Source: a bacterium
GTDB lineage: Bacteria > Myxococcota_A > Bradymonadia > REDH01
DNA: 58,345 nt
Reading direction: 5' to 3'
Assembly (NCBI GenBank): GCA_030427825.1
Contig: JAUICO010000015.1
Span: 1 to 58,345 of the forward strand
The notes beneath the pieces were generated by a model, which was not told the DNA's origin, did no database searches, and saw only the letters and a list, made by a program, of their open reading frames with translations. This document shows positions 1-8,662 of this stretch, piece by piece (position 1 is the stretch's first letter; every line of letters starts with the position of its first letter). The translations under genes were made by a program, and so were the position numbers.

Positions 1-555
1 TCCACGTCGGACTGTGCGGGCTCAGCGAGCCATCCGGAGATCTTGGAGGTCAGCTACTACAGCCAGACGCAAAGCTGCGCGTGCGGATGCGGCACCCTGC
101 CAGGCTGGGAGGAGCAAGTGGCGGCGCGAGACCTGCTGTTTGATCTGATTGAAAGGGCCTCGCCTCGCGAATCGACTGCGGATCGGATTCGTGTAGCTGT
201 CTTTAGACTTAGCGACGGCATTGATGAGCAACTCCCGGTGTTCTCACTTCCGGCGTCGCTTCATGATTTGGCTTCTCGCGCACAGGAATACGCGAGAAGC
301 CGATGCCCCTTTGAGTCCATCGTATTAACAGGAAGTGAGTTGATTCAAATACGGGAAGTGCTGGCCCAACATCAGGAGAGCCCAGACTTGCATCGGGCGC
401 ATTACGTGCAGTTTGTCGACGCAGGTGGCGATTACTACGGTGGAGTGGCTCGCGATGAGTTCACCGAACAGTCGCTTGACGCGTTGAGAGCCTTGCCGTT
501 GCACTACTATGGGTGCGATGAAGGTACGATCGGAGATGGACAAGCAACAAGGTAA
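1..555 (+). CDS. Hypothetical protein, 5' end outside window
   Basis: The reading frame is open from the first base and ends at TAA 553-555, so the true start may lie upstream; an internal TTG at 43 is the first in-window start and has no convincing ribosome site. The visible part is about 184 residues. It has a Cys cluster (C-A-C-G-C-G) near the start, followed by a mixed alpha/beta acidic protein with no family I recognise. Codon use is G/C-rich at third positions but less so than its neighbours. It converges on the pseudokinase gene at 719-3256, with a large inverted repeat between them. Function unknown. Confidence 0.6.
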   Translation, partial: STSDCAGSASHPEILEVSYYSQTQSCACGCGTLPGWEEQVAARDLLFDLIERASPRESTADRIRVAVFRLSDGIDEQLPVFSLPASLHDLASRAQEYARSRCPFESIVLTGSELIQIREVLAQHQESPDLHRAHYVQFVDAGGDYYGGVARDEFTEQSLDALRALPLHYYGCDEGTIGDGQATR

Positions 556-565
556 GCGTTCAATC

Positions 566-680
566 GTAGCTGCCCGCCGTACCCCGTCCAATGACAGCAT
601 CCCACCTCCCTGGTTCCGAGAGCCGCCAAGGATGCAAGAACAAACCTACGCTGTCAGGACGGGGTACGGCGGGCAGTTAC
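566..680. repeat. Long imperfect inverted repeat between convergent genes
   Basis: Bases 570-589 are a perfect 20-base reverse complement of 657-676. Allowing one mismatch the arms extend outward to 566 and 680, and allowing a two-base AA bulge (590-591) they extend inward through TGACAGC (592-598) paired with GCTGTCA (650-656). The loop (599-649) can form a further short stem. The element fills most of the gap between two convergent stop codons, so it could be a bidirectional transcription terminator or a small MITE-like element. I saw no clear target-site duplication and no T run. Confidence 0.8.
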
Positions 681-718
681 GAACCAACTCCCAAATACGC
701 GGGCGCGCGCCCGGGCGT

Positions 719-3256
719 TTACTCCTCTTCAGCGGCCGCTTCGGCCTCAGCCTCGCGAATCGCGGTAGCCGCCGGCGAGGGGTCCGGTCGCAGAGTTCGA
801 GAAAGCGTCGAAGACGGTTCTCCTGCCTGCCATTCAATGTGTGCAAACTCATCAATGTAGCCCGGTCTGCGCAGGATAACATCGACGCCGCGAAAATAGT
901 CGACTTCAAGGGGACCCACCTGTGTGGGTGTGGTTCCTGCCGGTTCATTGTCGACGAGGACCGTGGCCCCCGGCGGAATGGACTCAACAGAGATCGAGTG
1001 AGGCAATGGCTGCAGTTCAAAGCGGACCTCAGCCTGCGAGCCTTCTTCCAATGACACTGTCTGGCTGCCCGGCTCGGTGTACCCATCCAAACGAATGGTC
1101 ACCTCGACTGCGCCCTCAGACTGCTCAGGCGTATAGGTCGTCGGCGTGTGGACCCCGGTTGCAGTCCCGTTGACAATGATCTCGGCGCCCTGCGGTCGCG
1201 AGGTAACAAACACCGATGCAGGAGCTGCGGCGACGGGTTCTTCCTCGGCGTTCAATACGAACTCGTTCACCGCGTATGCCGCGCCCGCAAGTAGCGCCAG
1301 CGTAAGGATGACTGCGAAAATGCGCCCGCCGGCACCGCGGCGCGGTGTCTCGATGTCGTCTGCGGTGAGGTAGTCGAACTGCGCGGCACGTGCGGCCGGA
1401 ACCCCTTCGACCGGAGTCGAATCGTCATACACCTCGGTGGCGAAATCCACCGGAGTGAGATCTTCCGAGTGCAGCTGTGGACGTGAGGAGCCTGCCTCGC
1501 TCCCGGGGTCGGCGTCGCCGCCCCGGCGCGAGCTTTCTGTGCGAGATGAGCGTGCCCTGGCGCCGCCCGCAGGCTCGGCGCGCTCGCGTACCGCGGCGGC
1601 GCTGAATCCCGCGCTGCCGGCGGCCGGTTTCGGCTCAGAATCGCCGGCCGACTTCACTGCGTCGGCGACGGAATCCGGGGACAGGGCCATCGTCGCCGCC
1701 GGTGGGCGTGTCGCAGTCGTCGTGTGCTCGACGTCTATGACTCCGGGATCCGTTGACGAAGAGGGCAGGTCCATGTCGTGGCCTGCGCTCGGTGCGGCGT
1801 CTGTGCCGGCTGCCGCGGACACGTCGTGGCTCTCATCGCTTGTTGCGTGCGCGTCTGCGACTTCACCCAGCTCTTCGTCAGGTTGGTACTCGAAGGTCCC
1901 GCTCTGAACGTCTTCACGATCCGGGAACAGGTCTCCGTCGCTGACCTCAACTCGTGAGGTCTGGATGGTTCCGCCGGAGTATCCTCGGGTGTTCCGTCGC
2001 GCTCCCGCGGAGTTGTCATCCGGGGCGACAATCTGCGCAAAGCTGTTCGGGGCTGTGGGAGCCGTACCCTCAGCGGGCAGGTCGCCCTGATCGCTGGTGT
2101 CGAGCTCCAGCGTATCGTCCAACGCGATTTCTTCGTCGATGATGTCACCGACCTCGTTCTCATCGATGACGATCTGGTGCCCATCCGTCACGCCGAAAAT
2201 CATCGCGCCGATCGGCAGGCCGGGATTGTGGTCTATGGTCTCGGTCGGCGTGTGGAGCGTGCTCGCGGCATCGACCGGTCGGAAGTCCTTGCGCGAGAGG
2301 GGACGATATCCCGGGTTTCGCTGACGAGGCGCGAGTCTGCTCCCGAAGTACGACTTCAGGCGGTGCCTGCCGAAGCCGGGAAAGTTTCTGCGCAACCACG
2401 TCGAGAGGGCAGCGCGGAAGGCCTGCGCGGTGGGGTACCGCTCTGCGGGGTCGCTGTTCAGCGCGCGGGCGAAGATGTCTTCCAACTCTGCCGGTACATC
2501 CGGGTTCAGGTCACTGATCGGCGCGACCTCAGCGGTACGGGCGTTCGCGAGCACCTCTTTCGTTGTATCGCCGGCGTGGGGCGGGCGCCCGGTGAGAAGG
2601 TGATAAGCGAGGGCGGCGACACTGAAGATGTCGGATGAGGTCGAGGCCCAGGCGCCCCGTGCGCACTCGCGCGCTGTGTAGTGGTACAGCGAAGCGTCCT
2701 TCGCTTCTGTGTCGACGGACGCGGCCCCGGTCTTACGTCGGGCTCGGCAGACGCCGAAGTCGACGACTTTGATCGCGCCTGCTGCAGAAAGCAGAACATG
2801 CCGCGGTCTGATGTCGCCGTGGACAATGTCCAGGGGGCGCCCACGCTCGTCGCGACGTGCGTGGGCGTACGAGAGCCCGGCGCAGATTTCAGATGCGATG
2901 AACGCTGCGACTTCGGGGGACGCGGGTTCGGATTCGCTGACTTCTGTATCGAGGACCTGCTGTAGCGTGATGCCCTCGATGTACTCCATCACGTGCCAGA
3001 TGATGCCATCGCGCTCGCACATGTCGAAAGTGTGAGCGATGTTCACGTGGTTGAGCCGCTGGGTCAGCTGCGACTCCTCTCGCAGGCGCTTTAGAAATAC
3101 CTCATTGGCAGCGATGGCGGGCTTAATGAAGGTGAGGGCAACCAGCCTTCTATCGACGCCGGGGACATCCCAGTGCGCCCGCACTGCGACGGTCATGTCC
3201 GACTCAGCGATGGTATCGAGGATTTCGTATGGACCGAAGCGAGCGCCAGGAGTCAC
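719..3256 (-). CDS. PEGA-domain Hanks-type pseudokinase, single-pass membrane protein
   Basis: An N-terminal kinase fold covers roughly residues 8-290, then a low-complexity acidic linker, one membrane segment (about residues 650-675) and two PEGA domains outside the membrane. The kinase motifs are damaged. The glycine loop reads I-A-E-S-D-M-T-V with no glycines. The VAIK lysine is Thr42 (V-A-L-T). The HRDLKPxN loop reads H-G-D-I-R-P-R-H, so the metal-binding Asn is His. DFG is intact and the alpha-C Glu is present. It therefore probably binds nucleotide poorly or not at all and acts as a scaffold; this is inference. The start is GTG 3256 with a weak ribosome site. It ends in an acidic Ala/Glu tail. 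The PEGA domains suggest an envelope ligand or partner. Confidence 0.85.
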   Translation of the reverse strand: MTPGARFGPYEILDTIAESDMTVAVRAHWDVPGVDRRLVALTFIKPAIAANEVFLKRLREESQLTQRLNHVNIAHTFDMCERDGIIWHVMEYIEGITLQQVLDTEVSESEPASPEVAAFIASEICAGLSYAHARRDERGRPLDIVHGDIRPRHVLLSAAGAIKVVDFGVCRARRKTGAASVDTEAKDASLYHYTARECARGAWASTSSDIFSVAALAYHLLTGRPPHAGDTTKEVLANARTAEVAPISDLNPDVPAELEDIFARALNSDPAERYPTAQAFRAALSTWLRRNFPGFGRHRLKSYFGSRLAPRQRNPGYRPLSRKDFRPVDAASTLHTPTETIDHNPGLPIGAMIFGVTDGHQIVIDENEVGDIIDEEIALDDTLELDTSDQGDLPAEGTAPTAPNSFAQIVAPDDNSAGARRNTRGYSGGTIQTSRVEVSDGDLFPDREDVQSGTFEYQPDEELGEVADAHATSDESHDVSAAAGTDAAPSAGHDMDLPSSSTDPGVIDVEHTTTATRPPAATMALSPDSVADAVKSAGDSEPKPAAGSAGFSAAAVRERAEPAGGARARSSRTESSRRGGDADPGSEAGSSRPQLHSEDLTPVDFATEVYDDSTPVEGVPAARAAQFDYLTADDIETPRRGAGGRIFAVILTLALLAGAAYAVNEFVLNAEEEPVAAAPASVFVTSRPQGAEIIVNGTATGVHTPTTYTPEQSEGAVEVTIRLDGYTEPGSQTVSLEEGSQAEVRFELQPLPHSISVESIPPGATVLVDNEPAGTTPTQVGPLEVDYFRGVDVILRRPGYIDEFAHIEWQAGEPSSTLSRTLRPDPSPAATAIREAEAEAAAEEE

Positions 3257-3560
3257 AATGCTGCCGGGATGGGGGAAAGTCGGAATACTGATTGTGCATT
3301 GTACGCGCCGAAAAATCGAGGGTGCAGCGTATCAACAGTGCGCGGCGTGCTGATGCGCCTGCGCGGCGCCGGCAGGGCATCTTCGCTGTGGCGCAGGATG
3401 TTGCCGCGTCGCCCACCTCGACTTGACGCTCTACCTGCGCGCTGATACCCGCCTGCGGCCCAATTCCCGCCCCTCCCGCGAGGGGGCAACGGCGACCGCC
3501 GGCGGGGCAGGTTGGGAGTATTGCGCACCACGGCATTGCGCCCCGAAAGGGAGTCCTCAC
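3257..3560. promoter_or_regulatory. Divergent intergenic region between pseudokinase and aminotransferase
   Basis: These 304 bases separate two divergent genes and should hold both promoters. I see no confident -35/-10 pair. A small hairpin, CCCCTC-CCGC-GAGGGG, lies at 3470-3485. The Shine-Dalgarno sequence AAGGGAG at 3547-3553 belongs to the aminotransferase start at 3561. No coding signal supports a small gene here. Confidence 0.4.
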
Positions 3561-4742
3561 GTGTTCGTAAAATCGCGACTGCTGACTCCCGGGCCCACGC
3601 TGGTCGCCGAGTCCACGCGACTTGCGATGGCTGCTGCACACCCGCACCACCGCTCTCCCGAGTACAGCCGCGTTCACAAGCGCGCGCTTGAGCTCCTGCG
3701 TCGTCTCTGGGACACCGACTCCGACGTCCTCGCGGTCACCGGATCGGGGACGGCCTCGATGGAATCTGCGCTGCGAACCGTACTGCGGCCGGGAGATCGG
3801 ATCGCGGTCGTGACCGGCGGCAAGTTCGCCGAGCGGTGGCGCGACATCTGTGGCTCCATCGCATGCGAAGTGGTTGAGATTCACGTCGAATGGGGTGCCT
3901 GCGCTACCGCGGCGGATGTCGCCGGCGCGTTGGAAGGCGGCCCACCGGTGGCGGCGATGGTCTGCGTGGCGTCAGAAACCTCGACCGGTGCACTGCACCC
4001 GGTCGCCGAGCTCGGCCGCAGCCTGCGTGCGCACAGCCCGGACGCGGCGTTGATCGTTGATGGAATCACGGCCGTCGGGACCGTCGATCTCTCGATGCGC
4101 CGCGACAGGATCGACGTGCTCGTAAGCGGAAGCCAGAAGGCGTTTGGCCTGCCTCCGGGCCTTGGCATGGTTGGCGTCAGCGAGGCCGCGTGGGAGCTGG
4201 CAGCGCGTCCGGGATGCGACAGCTGGTACATGGACCTGCGACGCGAGCGAAAGCAGACGGAGACCGGGCAGACGGCATTTACGCCGGCGATCTCCCTGGT
4301 GGTCGGACTGCTTGAGGTGATGGAGCGCTGGGACGCACTCGGCAGAGACGAGATCTTTCAGCACTGCGCGTCCATCGCCGAAGCTACGCGGGCCGCTGTG
4401 AAGGCAATGGGGCTGACGCTCTTCGCGCGGGATACGCCTTCGCCGGCGCTCACCAGTGTATTGCTGCCCGAGGGCATCTCCTCGGCATCCCTGCGCAATT
4501 GGACCCGAAGCCATTGCGGCGTAACGATCTCAGGCGGTCAGGATCAGTGGAAGGACCGCATCGTCCGGATAGGCCATCTGGGCGTCGTCGACGCGCTCGA
4601 CGCGCTCGCCGGCATCGCTGCTTTTGAGATGGCGCTGCGCCAGGCGGGCGTCGCGGTACCGGTCGGAGCTGGACTCAAGGCGGCCCTCGAAGTCTTAGAA
4701 CCCGCGCTCTCGACATCGGCGTCGGCAGCCTGGAATCCCTAA
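3561..4742 (+). CDS. Class V PLP-dependent aminotransferase (alanine-glyoxylate/serine-pyruvate type)
   Basis: A fold-type I aminotransferase of 393 residues. N-terminal L-L-T-P-G-P-T, the mid-domain V-D-G-I-T-A (Asp167 contacts the PLP ring) and S-G-S-Q-K-A-F (Lys193 forms the Schiff base) are the hallmarks of the alanine-glyoxylate/serine-pyruvate/small-hydrogenase-subunit aminotransferase family. The exact substrate cannot be read from the sequence. The start chosen is GTG 3561, preceded by AAGGGAG with a 7-base spacer; an upstream in-frame start at 3423 would add a non-conserved arginine- and glycine-rich stretch. It lies 41 bases before purA on the same strand and may share its transcript. 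Serine/glycine/glyoxylate interconversion would fit with purine synthesis, but that link is inference. Confidence 0.88.
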   Translation: MFVKSRLLTPGPTLVAESTRLAMAAAHPHHRSPEYSRVHKRALELLRRLWDTDSDVLAVTGSGTASMESALRTVLRPGDRIAVVTGGKFAERWRDICGSIACEVVEIHVEWGACATAADVAGALEGGPPVAAMVCVASETSTGALHPVAELGRSLRAHSPDAALIVDGITAVGTVDLSMRRDRIDVLVSGSQKAFGLPPGLGMVGVSEAAWELAARPGCDSWYMDLRRERKQTETGQTAFTPAISLVVGLLEVMERWDALGRDEIFQHCASIAEATRAAVKAMGLTLFARDTPSPALTSVLLPEGISSASLRNWTRSHCGVTISGGQDQWKDRIVRIGHLGVVDALDALAGIAAFEMALRQAGVAVPVGAGLKAALEVLEPALSTSASAAWNP

Positions 4743-4783
4743 AGTAACGCGCAGGATACCTGCACAGAATCGGAGCAAAACCT

Positions 4784-6091
4784 ATGCCGGGTTGCATCGT
4801 AATCGGTGCCCAATGGGGCGACGAAGGCAAAGGCAAAATCGTTGATATTCTGACCGCAGAGGCGAGCCATGTGGTTCGCTTCCAGGGGGGGAACAACGCC
4901 GGGCACACGCTGGTCGTGGACAGCGGCAGCGGGCCGGTAAAGACCGTGCTTCACCTGATCCCGTCCGGCATCCTGCACGACGACAAGGTCTGCGTGATCG
5001 CTTCCGGTGTCGTCGTTGATCCGGTGGTTCTTCTGCAGGAGGTGCAGGGCCTGGCCGACGGCGGACTTGAGGTCGCTGACGACGCGCTCCTGATCAGCCG
5101 CGACGCCCACGTCATCATGCCTTACCACTGCGCTGTCGACATCGCCCGTGAAGAGCGCCGTGCCGGCAGCAAGATCGGTACCACGGGCCGCGGTATCGGC
5201 CCCGCATACGAAGACCGCGCCGCGCGCCGTGGCGTCCGAATCTCGGACCTGCTCGACCGCGACGCGCTGCGCGAGCGCCTTGAGCAGGTGGTTCCCGAGC
5301 GCAACGTCGCTCTGGAGTGGTTCGGCGTCGCCCCTTTCGACATCGATACCCTCACCGACGAGTATCTGGCGATCGGCGACAAGTTGCGCCGCTGGGTCGG
5401 AGACTGTCGCCAGACCCTGGCCGACGCACGTCGCAGCGGTGCCGCGATTCTCTACGAAGGCGCACAGGGCACGCTTCTCGACATCGGACACGGTACCTAC
5501 CCCTTTGTTACCTCGAGTCACACCACCGCGGGCGGTGCCTGCACCGGCGCCGGTGTGCCGCCGATGTCGATCGACGCCGTGTTGGGCATCGCGAAGGCCT
5601 ACGCGACACGCGTGGGCAGCGGTCCTTTCCCAACGGAGCTCTTCGACGCCGATGGCGAAGCGCTGCGTGCTGCGGGGCATGAGTTCGGCGCAACCACCGG
5701 GCGGCCGCGCCGCTGCGGCTGGTTTGATGCTCCGGTCATGCGATACGCCGTGATGGTCAACGGTTTCACCTCACTGGCGATCACAAAGCTCGATGTGCTC
5801 ACCGGCATGGATGAACTGAAGATCTGCGTCGCCCACGACGTTGACGGTCAGCGCCTCGACGTGTGTCGTCCGGACGCGGCAGCGATGGAACGGGCAGTCC
5901 CCGTGTACGAGTCGATGCCCGGCTGGACCGAGGACATCACCGGCTGCCAGAGCGTGGACGAGCTGCCTGCGAACGCCCGCGCCTTTGTCGATCGCCTTAG
6001 CGAGCTGTCGGGGTGCCCGGTCGGGATCATCTCGGTCGGCCCGGGTCGGCGACAGACAATCGTGCTGAATTCACCCTTCGCGGGCTCCTGA
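4784..6091 (+). CDS. purA: Adenylosuccinate synthetase
   Basis: Makes adenylosuccinate from IMP, GTP and aspartate, the first step from IMP to AMP, in the cytosol. The 435-residue length is normal. The N-terminal G-D-E-G-K-G-K loop has the catalytic Asp13, and N-N-A-G-H has the catalytic His41, at the same numbers as the E. coli enzyme. The family block G-A-Q-G-T-L-L-D-I-D-type (here D-I-G-H-G-T-Y-P-F) and the C-terminal G-P-G-R-x-Q-T-I are present. The start ATG 4784 has CGGAGCA upstream. It follows the class V aminotransferase by 41 bases. Nothing unusual is seen in its active site. Confidence 0.97.
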   Translation: MPGCIVIGAQWGDEGKGKIVDILTAEASHVVRFQGGNNAGHTLVVDSGSGPVKTVLHLIPSGILHDDKVCVIASGVVVDPVVLLQEVQGLADGGLEVADDALLISRDAHVIMPYHCAVDIAREERRAGSKIGTTGRGIGPAYEDRAARRGVRISDLLDRDALRERLEQVVPERNVALEWFGVAPFDIDTLTDEYLAIGDKLRRWVGDCRQTLADARRSGAAILYEGAQGTLLDIGHGTYPFVTSSHTTAGGACTGAGVPPMSIDAVLGIAKAYATRVGSGPFPTELFDADGEALRAAGHEFGATTGRPRRCGWFDAPVMRYAVMVNGFTSLAITKLDVLTGMDELKICVAHDVDGQRLDVCRPDAAAMERAVPVYESMPGWTEDITGCQSVDELPANARAFVDRLSELSGCPVGIISVGPGRRQTIVLNSPFAGS

Positions 6092-6208
6092 GCGAAGGTC
6101 TGTCGATCGCTTGTTTCTTGCCTGGCGGCTGAAGCGGGGTAGATCATGCGTGGGCATGATGACCTCGGGGTGCGGCAGCCAGCCGGTCCCCGGTTCGGAG
6201 GTGGCGAG

Positions 6209-6925
6209 ATGAGCGGAGAAGACGAAGACTTCGACGACTTCGGCGATGAGTGGACCGATGAAGACGGGTCGCGGGTTCGCGACCGGGTCGAGGGTCTGAT
6301 GCGTGACGTGCTGAAGCGGGCCCTGAGTCAGGGCCGCGGCGCACGCCAGGTGACCGAAGACCGCATCCGCAATGCAGCCAAAGAAGTGCCTCTGCCGCGG
6401 GAGGTTGTCAGCTACATCCTGTCGCAGGTGGACACGGTAAAGACCGACATCACGCGGGTGGTGTCGGGCGAAGTACGTGACTTCCTCGAGTCCGCGAATC
6501 TCGCAGAAGAGATCGCCCGCATCCTCACTACACTGAGCTTTGAGATTCGGACCGAAGTCCGCTTCGTGCCGAACGACGACCGCCTCAGACCTTCGGTGAA
6601 GAACCGGGTGAAAGTGAAGAGCAATCGAGACGGGGATAACGACGCAGAGACCGATGAGTACGACGAAGCAATTCGCAGCTCTGTCTCTACGCTGGCATCG
6701 CGTGTCATCGACCGTCTCTCTGGGGGCGGCGACACGTCGTCGACAGCTGCGCCGAAAAGTGCGCCGAAGAGCGCGCAGGCGGACGAAGCCGACGAAGAGG
6801 CTGCGGCTGACGGCGAAAAGGCGGCCAAACCCGCCGGAAAGGTGCCTGCGTCCGACGCGAAGAAGTCGCCCGTGAAACGAAAAGCGACCCGTAAGAAGTC
6901 GAAGCCTGCGGGCGACGAGGAGTAG
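6209..6925 (+). CDS. Conserved-looking protein with acidic head and Lys/Ala/Pro-rich tail
   Basis: A 238-residue protein. The first 20 residues are almost all Asp/Glu, Gly and Phe. Residues about 25-130 look like a helical domain with alternating charge. The last 70 residues are rich in Lys, Ala, Pro and Asp, ending in short basic K-R-K / R-K-K-S-K clusters like histone H1-like tails. I chose ATG 6209 because G-G-A-G-G-T-G-G sits at 6197-6204 just upstream; a start at 6146 would add 21 residues with no ribosome site. It follows purA and converges on the cyclophilin gene with only 6 bases between stops. The middle domain resembles helical proteins seen in other deltaproteobacteria, but I cannot name the family. 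The tail suggests binding to nucleic acid or another polyanion. Confidence 0.75.
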   Translation: MSGEDEDFDDFGDEWTDEDGSRVRDRVEGLMRDVLKRALSQGRGARQVTEDRIRNAAKEVPLPREVVSYILSQVDTVKTDITRVVSGEVRDFLESANLAEEIARILTTLSFEIRTEVRFVPNDDRLRPSVKNRVKVKSNRDGDNDAETDEYDEAIRSSVSTLASRVIDRLSGGGDTSSTAAPKSAPKSAQADEADEEAAADGEKAAKPAGKVPASDAKKSPVKRKATRKKSKPAGDEE

Positions 6926-6931
6926 CCCGGC

Positions 6932-7720
6932 TCAGCGGCGTTCGATGCGGACCTGCTCGATGGTAACCGGTGTCGTCGGTCGGTTCGGGCCCGACGTCGG
7001 TACGCGTGCGATAGCTGCTACGACGTCAGTATTCGCACAAAGTCCGAACACGGAGTGCCGGTTGTCGAGGTGAGGCGTGTCGCGGTCGGTGATGAAGAAC
7101 TGGCTGCCGTTCGTGCCGGGACCTGCGTTTGCCATCGACAGGATACCGGCGCTCGAGTGGCGAAGCTCCGGGTGAAACTCGTCAGCGAAGCGGTATCCGG
7201 GGCCGCCGCTGCCGGTGCCTGCGGGGTCGCCGCCCTGGATCATGAAGTTGGGGATCACGCGGTGGAAGGTCAGGCCGTCGTAGAAAGCGCGCCGCGCGGG
7301 CTGGCGCGTACGGTGGTCAATGAAGGTCTTCTGCCCGGTTGCAAGACCGACAAAGTTCGCGACGGTGTTCGGGACCTGGCGGTCGTAGAGCAGACAGTCG
7401 ATGGAGCCCATTGAGGTCACGATGACGGCGTGCAGTTCTCCATCACCGGGGTATGCGGCGAGGATGCTCTCAGCGCTCTCGCTTTCGACAGGAGGGATCT
7501 CGCCGTCGGCCTGGGCAATCTGCGCGTTCTCGGCGCCTGCTGCTTCGGGCGTCGCCTCAGGCGCTGTGGAGCCCTCAGCGGTCGCCTCGTCCCCGTGCTC
7601 TTCGGCGTGGGCTTCGCCCTCGTTGGAGGCGGCGGCTTCGCCGGCGTCTTTCTGACAGGCAGCGGCAAGGAGCAGCAGGGTGCTCAGGGCGGCCATGAAG
7701 GGGAGGATTCGTGCTCTCAT
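6932..7720 (-). CDS. Cyclophilin-type peptidyl-prolyl isomerase lipoprotein
   Basis: Cis-trans isomerase of prolyl bonds, probably in the periplasm. Residues 1-22 form a signal sequence ending in L-L-A-A-A-C, with Cys22 the likely lipidation site although Ala rather than Leu is at -3. A 70-residue Glu/Ala-rich linker follows. The cyclophilin domain (about 95-262) has F-H-R-V-I-P-N-F-M-I-Q-G-G-D (the catalytic Arg block), S-M-A-N-A-G-P-G-T-N-G-S-Q-F-F-I and L-D-N-R-H-S-V-F-G, where family members commonly have L-D-G-x-H. The start ATG 7720 has CGGAGA 6 bases upstream; a farther start at 7780 is not needed. Confidence 0.92.
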   Translation of the reverse strand: MRARILPFMAALSTLLLLAAACQKDAGEAAASNEGEAHAEEHGDEATAEGSTAPEATPEAAGAENAQIAQADGEIPPVESESAESILAAYPGDGELHAVIVTSMGSIDCLLYDRQVPNTVANFVGLATGQKTFIDHRTRQPARRAFYDGLTFHRVIPNFMIQGGDPAGTGSGGPGYRFADEFHPELRHSSAGILSMANAGPGTNGSQFFITDRDTPHLDNRHSVFGLCANTDVVAAIARVPTSGPNRPTTPVTIEQVRIERR

Positions 7721-7784
7721 CGGGGTCTCCGGATCTGGGATGGTGTGGGAAGGGAAGTGACAATCTCTGTGCCTGTGCACCGGG

Positions 7785-8549
7785 CTATTCGAGCGGAGCG
7801 CAGATCAACGCGACGCTGTCCACCAGGTTGCCGGCGCCGCCGGTCATGCCGACGGCGACGTGGTTTGGCGGGCAGTTGTAGGTGTACGGGTGTCCGCCGC
7901 TTCCGCCGGCGCCCTCCAGGGTAACGGTTCGGCGACCGATTGTGCCTCCACCACCGCCGGTGTTTCCGCCGGCAAGCTCGCGCACGCGCTGACGCAGCTC
8001 GGCGATCTGCGCTTCAAGCTCCTGGTAGCGATTCAACTCTTCGATGCCGATTCCGCTCAAGGTGTCGCAATCCTCGGCGTGGTTTGCCTGGTCCGCGTAG
8101 AGCGCGCGGTCTGCAATATCGGCGAACTGCAGGCTGTTCACGTTGGCAGCGGCTGCCGGCGCGGTCGCGACCCATGGCGTCATGGTCTTCGGGTTGCGAA
8201 CGACCTCGCCGAGACTGCCGAGTGTGATGCCAATCCAGACTTCGCGGTCTCGGATGGCGGTTGGCAGGGCGGTCTCTGAACCGAGCATGACGACATATTC
8301 ACCGAGATGAACGGCGACGAACTGCTCCTCAGACCACGAGGGCTGCGACGCTTCTTCTGTAGAGTAGACCTTGAAGGTCATCGGAAATACGCCGCTGATC
8401 GGCCGTTGATTCTCGTCGAGGAGCTCCCCCTCGAAGCGAACCTGCCAGTCGTTCTGGCTGTCCTGCGCGCTCACGACGCCGCTCGCGGTGAATACGGCCA
8501 GGGCTGTGAGCAGAGCGAGCGCGAGTGAATGTAGTCGGGGCGTTGCCAT
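7785..8549 (-). CDS. Exported protein with coiled coil and C-terminal paired-Cys domain
   Basis: A 254-residue protein with an Ala/Leu-rich signal peptide ending near A-S-G-V-V-S-A-Q-D. The middle has a beta-rich domain with a G-E-L-L-D-E-N-Q-R-P-I-S-G start, as in carbohydrate-binding or phage-tail-like collars of outer-membrane proteins, then a short coiled coil (Q-E-L-E-A-Q-I-A-E-L-R-Q-R-V) and a Gly-rich hinge. The C-terminal 35 residues, C-P-P-N-H-V-A-V-G-M ... V-D-S-V-A-L-I-C, match a short two-cysteine module recurrent in secreted proteins of myxobacteria (C-P-x-G-x-x-V-x-G ... D-x-I-x-L-x-C). The start ATG 8549 has GGAG upstream. It is in an apparent minus-strand group with the cyclophilin and lipoprotein genes. 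Function unknown. Confidence 0.78.
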   Translation of the reverse strand: MATPRLHSLALALLTALAVFTASGVVSAQDSQNDWQVRFEGELLDENQRPISGVFPMTFKVYSTEEASQPSWSEEQFVAVHLGEYVVMLGSETALPTAIRDREVWIGITLGSLGEVVRNPKTMTPWVATAPAAAANVNSLQFADIADRALYADQANHAEDCDTLSGIGIEELNRYQELEAQIAELRQRVRELAGGNTGGGGGTIGRRTVTLEGAGGSGGHPYTYNCPPNHVAVGMTGGAGNLVDSVALICAPLE

Positions 8550-8662
8550 GGGAGACTCCGGTGGGGAACGCGGGCGAACGCGATCACTAACCTCGAGTCG
8601 CCACTGCCAATTCCGCGCCGGAGCGCGTTACCGTTACACCACGTCGGACGCAACCCGTGGCG

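Noticed and set aside
4739..5680. Long minus-strand open frame opposite purA
   Set aside because: Entirely antisense to purA; no independent support.
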